Notes under the pieces: generated by a model
The model's input: only the letters and a program-made list of their open reading frames with translations
Databases searched by the model: none
What the model was told of the DNA's origin: nothing
Part shown: piece after piece, positions 56,200-64,000 of the stretch
How the letters are laid out: each line of letters starts with the position of its first letter
Position numbering within the stretch: the first letter of the stretch is position 1
Translations under genes and position numbers: made by a program
Origin: Sarcocystis neurona
Taxonomy: Eukaryota; Apicomplexa; Conoidasida; Eucoccidiorida; Sarcocystidae
Length of the DNA stretch: 64,000 nucleotides
Direction: 5' to 3'
Assembly (NCBI GenBank): GCA_000727475.1
Contig: KL647288.1
Location: 7,777,414 to 7,841,413 of the forward strand

Positions 56200-57020
56200 A
56201 GACGAAGAAACGAGAAGCTGCAGTACCCACGCAGCGGTGCAGAGAGGAGCCGCAGGAGCAGCAGCCCAAGTGGCAGAACCAGCAGCAGCACGACAAGAGG
56301 GAGGCGGCACAGACGCAGCCGCAGTAACTCCAGAAGCTCAGGGCGCGGATGCAGCAGGAGAAGAAGCAGCAGCTTTTTGTGCAAGTTTTACCAGCAGGAC
56401 AACACAAGAAGCGTCGGCAGAGGAGCAGCAGCAGAGTCACAGCCGGACGTCCCCGGTGGCGCGTCCCAACAGCAGCAGCAGCACTGGAACCGTCACCGGG
56501 TGATTAGCGGTTGATCGAACAGCAACAAGTGGGCATCACCAGGAACTCGTGCTGCTGCAGCAGCAACCGCAGGTGCTGCAAGCGGAGCAGGAGTTGGTGT
56601 GGGGTGCTGCTGCTGTGACGCCGAAACGCAGCAGCAAACGTCAGACGGACCAACAGAGGGGGACGAGCTGCGACCAGAGGTACACAGTCACAGAGACAGC
56701 AGCGTGCAACGCGGCAGGCAGGAAGGCAAGGAGATGGGAAGGCCGCAGCAAGGCAGCCCGCAACGTGCCGAAGGAGGCAGAGGACGTGCAGCAGCGGTAG
56801 CAGCAGGAAGAACAGGAGCAGCAGCAGCCGTAGGAGACGCAAAAGAGGTGGGAAGGGAAGCAGCGGCAGGGGAAACGCGGTAACAGCAGTAGCACCAGCA
56901 AACCGGACAGAAGGAGCAGCTGCTTCGGTGCGGCGGCGGCAGGGGGAGGACGGCAAGAAGCAGCAGCAAGGGCACGGAAAACAGCACGAGATGCAGTGGT
57001 TTCAGAAGGGAAGAGACAAG
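56200..57020. repeat. CAG-triplet block
   Basis: Interrupted CAG units on plus give Gln/Ser/Ala/Arg frames on plus and Leu/Cys frames on minus. No gene limits can be drawn. Confidence 0.55.
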
Positions 57021-57026
57021 CAACCC

Positions 57027-58280
57027 TCAGAAGAAGAGAGGACAACACCGGTGGACAACAGCAGCTGCGAGGCGAGCAGCAGCAGCAGCACCAGCCCAGG
57101 CTACAGCAGCAGCGGGACCAACAAGACTAACATTACGCGTGCGATAGTCAGGAGCGTCGGCCACAGCAGCAAGAATAGTAGCGAGCGTGGCACCAGCAAC
57201 GGGTGCAGTAGCAGCAAGGCTTCGGGCAGTAGGTGAACCGGCTGCTCTGGTATACCTTATGAGCAGCCCCACGTGCTCGTCGTCGCTCGTGGAAGCAGCA
57301 GCATCACTTCCTCCGTTCCGCGTTCCCTCGCTCTTATTTTCTTCCTGCATGCGCTTCATCTTTACCGGTCCCTCGGACTGCCCGTCTTCTTCTTCCCGGC
57401 TCTGCTTCTGCTTGTCCTGCTGCGGCAGTCGCTTCGGCAGCTGCTGCCTTCTTTGCTCCTCGGTGTGCTGCTGCCCCTGCCGCACCTGCCTGCCTCGGTG
57501 TTGCTGCGGCTGCTGCTGCTGCTTGTGCTGTTGCGGCCGCTGTGGGGCAGCGACGCGACGTCTGAAGAACAGAGAGAACCGCGCGACCAGAGGGTGGGCA
57601 GGGCTGTAGGGGAAGCTCTGCGGCAGCCGCAGCAGGGGGTACAGCCACTTACGTACTGACGCTTGAAAAGCCAGAAGCAGCTGCGCCGCTCTGCTGGGAC
57701 CTCCTGCAGGAGGAGAAGCAGCGGCAGCAACGCAAGGAGGAGCATCTTCGCCTGTCTTTCTTGGTGTGCTGAGGTTTGCTGTTGCGCGCTCCCAGTCGTC
57801 GTTAATGCACAGAAGATCGTCCTGCTGCTGCGGCTGCTGCGCCTTCCAAAAGAGCGAGAGTACGATAGCCAGCAGCAAAAACAGTCCTGCTGCTGCTGTG
57901 GCAGACGTGCATGTGAGTCCTCTTCTTTCTCTGTCCCTCCTTCTGCCGGTACTACTGCTGCTTTGCAGGGAGGCGTCAGCAGGACTGCTGCGGTCGGTGC
58001 GGCTCTGCAGCGTGCTGCCGCCCCTGCCGCTGCCGCTGCCGGGAGGGCTGTCGGCTTCGTTGCCGTCGTCTCTGTTGCTGCCGCCTCTGTCGTTGAGTCG
58101 GTCGCTGCTGCTGTAGCAATGATGCAGCGCCAAGAAAAGTGAAGGACCCAGCAGCAGAGCAACAAAAGGAAGCAGCAGCGGCAGGTGCAGCCCAATAAAA
58201 ATTTGCACGTCCTTGATTCCGAGCATCGCCGTGCCTCGTCCGGTCACCGACCCGACGGCCACGAACGAATTTACCATCAC
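57027..58280 (-). CDS. Polytopic membrane protein, large terminal exon
   Basis: A good acceptor (TTCTCTTGCGTGCAG) opens a 417-codon frame in phase 0, ending with TGA. It begins VMVNSFVAVGSVTGRGTAML and GIKDVQIFIGLHLP, followed by a hydrophobic helix (LLLPFVALLLGPSLFLALHH). A Ser/Arg/Asp low-complexity loop, a second helix (AAAGLFLLLAIVLSLFWKA), the segment DDLLCINDDWERATANLS, a Gln-rich loop and an Ala-rich end complete it. The first 50 residues look like the end of a multi-pass transporter. The GR motif after a helix vaguely recalls equilibrative nucleoside transporters, but that is only a guess. Earlier exons were not found above 58.3 kb. Confidence 0.5.
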   Translation of the reverse strand: MMVNSFVAVGSVTGRGTAMLGIKDVQIFIGLHLPLLLPFVALLLGPSLFLALHHCYSSSDRLNDRGGSNRDDGNEADSPPGSGSGRGGSTLQSRTDRSSPADASLQSSSSTGRRRDRERRGLTCTSATAAAGLFLLLAIVLSLFWKAQQPQQQDDLLCINDDWERATANLSTPRKTGEDAPPCVAAAASPPAGGPSRAAQLLLAFQASVRKWLYPLLRLPQSFPYSPAHPLVARFSLFFRRRVAAPQRPQQHKQQQQPQQHRGRQVRQGQQHTEEQRRQQLPKRLPQQDKQKQSREEEDGQSEGPVKMKRMQEENKSEGTRNGGSDAAASTSDDEHVGLLIRYTRAAGSPTARSLAATAPVAGATLATILAAVADAPDYRTRNVSLVGPAAAVAWAGAAAAARLAAAVVHRCCPLFF

Positions 58281-58673
58281 CTGCACGCAAGAGAAGCGAC
58301 ACGGCTCGAAGCTGCAACAGAGGCAGCAGCAGCAAAAAACGGGCGCACGTTGCTGCAGCAACAGCACCAGTGGAAAAGACACACGACGTGCGTGCAGCAG
58401 CAGCAGCAACAGCAGAGCGAGTTAGGGCCAGCGGGTGCGTGCAGGCAACGCGAGAGCGACAGAAGAGAAACGCACGGCCCGCCGCAGGAGCAGCAGCAGG
58501 AGCAGCAACAGTAGCAGGAGCAGCAAAGGCGGGAGGAGCGGCAGCAGGAACAGCAACAGCAGCACGACTAGCAGCAGAAGCAGCAGCAACAGCAGAAGGA
58601 GCAGCAGCAGGAGCAGCAGACGAGGGAGGAGCGGCAGCAGGAGCAGAACAACGGAATTAGCAGGAAGAGAGGC

Positions 58674-58958
58674 ATGGCCCGTTGCAGTGAAGGCGGAAGG
58701 AAGAGGGCGAGAAGGGATAAACAGAAATCAACGAAGGAAGCGATAGGACTGCAAGACCTCGAGACACTACAAAACGAGATGCGTAAGATAGCGGAAGAGA
58801 AGAAAAGGGAGGAAAAGGGAAGGAAAGGGGAAACGAATGAAATTCGAAAACAGGAAAGGGAAACGAACCCAAAAGGCAGAATGGAAAAACAGAAAATTGA
58901 GGCGTCTACGTTGTTCGTGCATGCACAGACGTCTCCCACCCGGGTGGCCAGCACGTAG
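58674..58958 (+). CDS. Charged coiled-coil-like ORF (doubtful)
   Basis: An ATG opens 94 codons on plus containing GLQDLETLQNEMRKIAEEKK, a Lys/Glu-rich helix-like pattern. The plus strand is purine-rich here, which by itself produces Lys/Glu/Arg frames. No junctions are evident. Confidence 0.22.
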   Translation: MARCSEGGRKRARRDKQKSTKEAIGLQDLETLQNEMRKIAEEKKREEKGRKGETNEIRKQERETNPKGRMEKQKIEASTLFVHAQTSPTRVAST

Positions 58959-58994
58959 AAGAGCGACATTTGCAGACACGTCTACCGACGTCCA

Positions 58995-59790
58995 GCTGGA
59001 CAATATATATATATATATATACGTCTTTGTTTATGTGTGTGTATACATATGTCTATATATCTATGCATCTATAAATGTGTGTATACGTGGATATAAATGT
59101 ATGCAAGCACACCAACATATGCATTGATACGCGTGCCTATATGTATATATGTGTGGATACAGAAGTTCTCACATAAATACGCATACATATATACGTAAAT
59201 ATATATATATATGTGTGTGCTTGTATATACGCGTACATACTTGGACCTATACTTGTATATATAAAGAAGAGGACACAAATATATATGCCTCTATGGATAT
59301 AAAGACGTGTACAAAGACACGTATACATGGATCCACCCTCTTGCACCTCTTCTGAACATTTATATACGTGGACACTTGCAGTGTCTCGTCTTCGTCCTTC
59401 AAATAACTAAAAAATATTTATGTGTGTGTTTATACATATGTATGTATATATATATGTATATTTATATATATATATATACGTGTGCATTTATGTATGCTTA
59501 TATATATGTATAGATATGCACATACATATATTTATATATGTATGCATATGTATATATATATATATGTGTGTAGTTACGTATATTTATATATATATGTATG
59601 TGTATATTCACGTGTTTTTATATATATATATATCTATGTGTATATTTACGTGTGTCTATATATGTATATATATATATAAATGTGTATGTGTATATTTGTG
59701 TATAATTATGTATATGTGTATACAGATATATGTATGTTTATGTTTGTAATAGTATACATATATATATACACAGATAAATACCTGGACAGG
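58995..59790. repeat. TA-rich low-complexity spacer
   Basis: TATATA and TATGTA blocks throughout; the frames are Tyr/Ile/Val/Cys-rich. No gene is supported. Confidence 0.8.
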
Positions 59791-60069
59791 TAGACATCCA
59801 TATGCATGTATACGCACATCTATGTATTCAGGCGCATACGGAAGGAATATGCCTCAAATATTCTGAGAGAAAAGGAGATACTTGTGGAACCTGTGTAGAT
59901 AGGCCAGAGACAGGGTGCAGGCAGATGTATAGACGCGTGGCTACTTTGTACGGCCAAGAACACAGACATAAAAGCGTATACGTGTGAAGATAAGAACGCG
60001 TCACAGAAGACAAAAGTCTCTTCCGAAGGGAAGACAAGGGACGGAGCAGAAGACTGCAGAAATATTTAC

Positions 60070-60476
60070 CTCCGCAAACACCCAAGTGGGAAGGCTGAGG
60101 CTGACGCAGTGGCAAACGACCAGCAGCGTTGCTTTACGCAGCACCTCTCGCTGCTGTTTCGTCTCTCCCTCGTCTTCCTCCGGCACCGGGCCTGATGCGT
60201 TGCTGCTGCTGCTGCAGCTTCCGGCTCTTGTTCCCTCTGCTGCTGCCTCCGTTGTCTCTCCTGCTGGCGCTCCTGCCACTTCCGCCCGTGCTGCTGCTGC
60301 TGGTGGTCCTGTCTCTGCTGCTGCTGTTCCTGTCTCCTGCGGACGTGTCCGCTTGTCCGGGACGACCTCTGCCGCGCCGGCCTTTCTCGTGTTGCTGCTG
60401 CTGTTGTGCGCCTCTGCGCTACTACTGCTGCTGCTGCAGCTGCGGCACAGCAGCAACGCACAGATTCGTCCGACAA
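60070..60476 (-). CDS. Ser/Ala-rich exon of an unidentified gene
   Basis: The exon runs from a CTCTCCGCAG acceptor to a GCGGAG/GTAAAT donor, 407 bases, beginning two bases into a codon and ending in phase 0. It reads VVGRICALLLCRSC, a Ser run, AGAAEVVPDKRTRPQETG, an Ala/Gly/Glu region with EEDEGETKQQREVLRKA, and ends CHCVSLSLPTWVFAE. The Ser and Ala runs are repeat inserts between more normal segments. The donor is very good. The family is unknown. Confidence 0.42.
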
Positions 60477-60719
60477 CTGCGGAGAGCAGCAACAGCAGCG
60501 GCAGCACCGCAGCTCTCGCTCCTGCAACGTTGTTCAACAGAAGCAGAAGCAGCACCAGCTTGACTCAACCAGCAGCTGTCGCGCAGCGTCAGGTTCCCGG
60601 GACGCCGCGCACCTCCAGCAGCAGCAGCAGCCTTGCATGCACTCGTACACACCGCAGCTTCTTCTGACTGGTTACCCTAAGCAGGGGCACCTGTACCACT
60701 CCTCTTGTTCCTACGCAAA

Positions 60720-61215
60720 CATATATGCATATATATATATATAATCCGGGTGTGGTAGGTGCAGTAGATACATATATATATCTATGTATGTGTATATATA
60801 TATAGATATAGATATATATGGAGATGTATGTATATGTATATGATATACATATATATAATACGCATATATAGATATATACATATGTTATGCGCATATATGT
60901 GTGTCTTGATATATATGTAGATACACATACATACGGTATATATAAATATTTTATATACGTGTGTGATGTACATATATGTATATCTTCATATATACGGAGA
61001 TACACACATATATGGTGCATGATTATGTTATACACATCAGTAATGCACATATGTGTATAGTTTCCTACATAGGTAGATATACATATACATGATATACCTA
61101 TATATGATGTGCATTGTATGATAAACAAATACGTGATATACGAATATATGATGTACACACATATTATCCATATATATATATATATACATATATATGTATA
61201 TATATATGTGTAATG
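60720..61215. repeat. TA-rich low-complexity spacer
   Basis: Almost continuous TATATA/TACATA sequence; no gene. Confidence 0.85.
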
Positions 61216-61309
61216 TGGGTAATTTGTATTTGAGTCGCTATTGAAGTTGCTAGTGGAACGGACGGTATACGAATGTTATAAAGCGCTTAGCAGCACTGGG
61301 GAACTGTGA

Positions 61310-62385
61310 CAGCAGCAGCAGCAATCCGCCTATTCGCCTACGATCTCTCAGCTGCTTCAGCAGAACGCACCTTGGCAGCGCAGTCACAGCAGCAGCAGCA
61401 GGCCGTGAGAAATATTTCTCCTTCCGGGGAGAAGGGCAACAGCAGTAGCACAACTTCGAAGTAGCGGCAGCACCAGCAATTCGGAGCGGCAGCAGCAGTT
61501 CCCAGCAGCAGCAGCGGCGGCAGATCAGCAGCATATCTTCGGAGCAGCAGCAACCCAAGGAGCCAAGAGCAGCAGCAGCAGTAAAGCCGCGCACGCAGCT
61601 GGGGGCGTCTGTGGCGGGCAGGCACGGGCTGCGGATCGGGCTTATCGGCTACTTTTCTGCTATAGACGCAGACAATTCTATATTTTGAACGGCAACTACA
61701 CTTCTTCGCAACAACTGCAGCGGCGGTCTCAACAAGCCAGCGGAAAAGGGCAGACAGGGCAACACGTTCGACAGCAGCCGATGAAGCCGAGCTGCAGAAG
61801 TAGTTGACAGCAGCCAGAGACCCAAAACCCAGCAGTAGCAGATCAGGAACAGGGCAGCAGCGGCAGCCATTCAGCGCGCGTGTTGCCTACAGACACCAAG
61901 GGCTGCGGCAATGCTGGAGGAAGTGTAATACCAGCAACAGGAGCAGCAGGCAACGGTCCTGGAGCTCCCGCAGCACAGTACCAGCAGCCGTCCGGCAGCG
62001 GACGGACGATTCAGCAGCATCAGTAGCGATCCAGCAGCAGCAGCGTTAGCAGTTCAACAGCAACAGCAGCAGTGGTTCAACAGCAGCAGCAGCAATTCAA
62101 CAGCAGCAGCGGCGGTTCAACAGCAGCGGCAGCGATCCAGCAGCAGCAGCAGTTTATCATTTGTGTCAGAGCAGCAGTGCCCCCGAGGAGTAGGAACGCA
62201 CTCCTCGCTGCTGTTGCAAGTAAGAGAAGTGGCAGAAGAAGCTTTCCTAGCGTCCACGGCAGCAGCAGCAGCAGCACTCAGCACCCCTCGTCTTTTTCCA
62301 TCCTCAAGCAACCGCAGCATTGCTCCGCAGCAGCAGCAGCGCTTCACGGCTGCAGCAGCTGCAGTTTTTAAGAGCGGCAGCAAAA
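61310..62385. repeat. CAG-triplet block with GTTCAACAGCAGCAG-type units
   Basis: Dense CAG units on plus. Between about 62050 and 62150 a longer unit, GGTTCAACAGCAGCAGCAGC and variants, recurs several times. Frames are Gln/Ser/Ala on plus. I cannot define a gene in it. Confidence 0.6.
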
Positions 62386-62389
62386 CGTC

Positions 62390-62983
62390 TCACGTAGCCG
62401 TACGAGAGGGCAGCAGCAGCGGTGCCCTAAGCGACGACGGTGGCAGATGAAGCAGCCGCAAAAGAGCGTGGGAACAGCGGCAGAGACGCGGGAGAGCTGC
62501 GCTAGAAGAAGGCAAAGAATAAGCTGCAAGCGCAGGAAAAACTGCGCACGTAGATACCGCAGCGGCAGCAGGGTCGTGGTAGGAACATGAGGCGCCAATG
62601 CATGCTGCAAAACAGCACCAGCAGCAGAACCGGAGCGACAGCAGGAAATTAGTAGCAGCGGAGATACAGCGCGTACCGGGCTCCACAGCAGCAGCAGCAC
62701 CAGCAGGACCGGCAGAACAGAAGAGACAAAGACTGGGTGGGTCCCAGGAGCAAGCGCAGCTCAGCTGGAACCCACCGGCGAGACGAGGAGGCCAGTATAG
62801 AAGATTATGGAGCGAAGCAAATCCTGCAGCAGTAGAGGTCGTCCTCGTGGAGATATACTGAAAGATACCTTACCTGTGTAACGGAGGAGGACGAGGGCCA
62901 GCAGCCAGACGACGAGCGCCGCATGCGTCGCCAATATTTCGGCTTCGAACGGATGCAGCAAGGCAGGGAAGCTCCTCAGCAAG
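62390..62983 (-). CDS. Three-exon C-terminal part of a membrane protein
   Basis: Exons: 62983-62874 (donor ACACAG/GTAAGG, excellent), 62823-62776 (CTGCTGCAG acceptor, GCCG/GTGGGT donor) and 62604-62390 (TGTTTTGCAG acceptor, TGA stop). All joins are in phase 1. The product reads LLRSFPALLHPFEAEILATH, a hydrophobic helix (AALVVWLLALVLLRYTG), FASLHNLLYWPPRLA and a Cys/Ala/Leu-rich end that includes SYHDPAAAAVSTCAVFPALA. One or two further helices are possible in the last exon. The family is unknown; upstream exons should lie in the CAG-rich DNA above 63.0 kb. Confidence 0.42.
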
Positions 62984-62999
62984 CTGCAGCAGCATGTAT

Positions 63000-63480
63000 C
63001 CAGCACCAGAGTCGTACACGAAAAAGAAGCGTAGACGACGTAGCAGCGGAGTCGCGGAGGATAAACAAACGTAGCGGCAGCAACGTCTTCAAGCAAAAGC
63101 AGAGGAACAACCAGCTGGGTTGGCGCTGAGGAAGCAGCCAAAAAAAAGAGAAGAGGGCGGCTAAGAAAGACAAGCAGAAGAGGACACAGCAGCGTGACAC
63201 GCGGATGAACAATGCGGCGGCGCAGCGTCCAGCAGCAGCAAGAAAAGGCAGCAGAGAATAACGAAGGAGAAAAGGGAGAAGAAAACAAAAGGAGGAAGAA
63301 GAAAGTGCCCGATTAGTTGAAGCAGCAGCAGAAATGCCGGAGGGACTATCCACAGGAAAAGAAGAAATATAGGGAAATATAGGGAGAAGGTGGAGGAGCA
63401 GGAGGAGCAGCAGAAGGAGCGAACAAGAAGAGATACACGCACACGAGTGCCCGCATGCACGTCACTACGATATTCCACAT
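63000..63480. other. CAG/purine-rich DNA, probable intron or spacer
   Basis: CAG units and purine runs on plus, pyrimidine-rich on minus. Minus frames are Leu/Phe/Ser-rich from composition. No exon limits are evident. Confidence 0.4.
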
Positions 63481-63489
63481 AACCAGGAA

Positions 63490-63790
63490 TTGCTACACAT
63501 ATAAATATAATACATAATGAACATATATGTGTATATATATGTAGGTATATATAGACAGATATATAATTTCGTATCCGTCTGTGTGTATACATATCTACCT
63601 ATCTATCTATGTATATTTCGTATCTGTCGGTGTACAGATATATATACATATGTATACATATATATGCGTGCATATGTATATTCGAATATGGGCAAATACA
63701 TTTGTATATAACCACCCGGCTACAAATATAGTGATGCACGTACATAGATATATATATGTGTATATATGTATATGCGTATATGAGTTGCTG
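63490..63790. repeat. TA-rich low-complexity spacer
   Basis: TATATA, TATGTA and TCTATC units; no gene. Confidence 0.75.
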
Positions 63791-63904
63791 TTTATATATC
63801 GTAACGGTAGAAAACAAGCATTTCCCCAGGTACGTAGAATCTGTGCGAGTTATCGTTTCCACGGAAGAGAGAGAGGAACAGGAAGAGGGCTGCGTTTATG
63901 TTTT

Positions 63905-64000
63905 TTACATGTGGGAGAGCGAGAAGAACCAGGTGACGAAGAATGCGGCACAAGCAGAGAAGGCGAAGAAGACTCCGGCGGGGACACTGTTGGCGAAGAG
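63905..64000 (-). CDS. C-terminal membrane helix of a protein running off the window
   Basis: The minus frame is open from the window edge to a TAA at 63905-63907. It reads LFANSVPAGVFFAFSACAAF and then FVTWFFSLSHM. This is a clear transmembrane helix with a short tail. The Pro-Ala-Gly start and aromatic end resemble the last helix of major-facilitator-type transporters, but 31 residues are too few to assign. A CAT/GTAAAA site overlaps the end, so this could be an internal exon instead. Confidence 0.45.
   Translation of the reverse strand, partial: LFANSVPAGVFFAFSACAAFFVTWFFSLSHM

Noticed and set aside
57027..58280. Assignment as an equilibrative nucleoside transporter
   Set aside because: Only a GR motif after a helix recalls the family. 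No other motif can be checked without the upstream exons.
59307..59749. Tyr/Ile/Val/Cys-rich ORFs in TA spacers (also 60589-61158, 14193-14539 and 30230-30566)
   Set aside because: The composition is dictated by TATATA and TACGTA repeats, and frames are open on both strands.
1..64000. Telomere-type heptamer arrays, CRISPR arrays, insertion sequences, operons, ribosome-binding sites
   Set aside because: None is visible. TTTAGGG occurs only singly, and the other features are not expected in an apicomplexan nuclear genome.

Overview
The window looks like nuclear DNA of a coccidian apicomplexan, most likely Eimeria or a close relative such as Cyclospora; I cannot fix the species. The reasons are: dense imperfect CAG/CTG triplet tracts that read as Gln, Ser and Ala runs inside genes; long (TA)n, (CA)n and TACGTA-rich spacers; genes cut into small GT-AG exons; and a recognisable 3' exon of SufC, the Fe-S cluster assembly ATPase that apicomplexans use in the apicoplast. 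There are no operons, ribosome-binding sites or other bacterial features. Two runs of N (6070-6563 and 53758-54338) are scaffold gaps.

Layout. At 1-1.3 kb is the end of SufC (+). From 3.3 to 9 kb lie scattered minus-strand exons of one or more unidentified genes, broken by a gap. From 9.5 to 14.1 kb comes a triplet-rich block with a seven-copy 20-bp minisatellite, a conserved-looking terminal exon (11.9-12.1 kb) and an Ala-rich ORF. A stretch poorer in triplets (14.9-19.3 kb) holds a candidate spliced minus-strand gene. At 19.3-22.7 kb is a long ORF for a secreted protein with a Gln/Arg-rich helix and a Gly/Tyr-rich domain. From 22.7 to 28.1 kb is a clean repeat-poor segment with a 267-codon ORF, candidate exons and a degenerate ~112-bp tandem repeat. 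At 28.2-32.8 kb is a spliced gene that I read as a HERPUD-like ER membrane protein. At 33.9-38.5 kb is a 1,514-codon Ala-rich ORF.

From 38.7 to 51 kb the minus strand carries many exons. The best models are a five-exon gene ending in a membrane helix (42.8-44.6 kb), a two-exon gene (48.35-48.82 kb) and a three-exon gene (49.8-50.6 kb). A small two-exon gene lies on the plus strand at 51.4-51.8 kb. The right-hand 12 kb is again triplet-rich, with four minus-strand gene fragments, two of them membrane proteins, and a C-terminal membrane helix running off the window edge.

Limits. Only SufC (strong) and the HERPUD-like gene (moderate) are tied to known families. The other spliced models rest on open frames, GT-AG junctions and matching intron phase, worked by eye without RNA or homology data. 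Short exons chained this way can arise by chance, and several have open frames on the opposite strand. Nearly all supported genes are on the minus strand. Their products do not form an obvious pathway.
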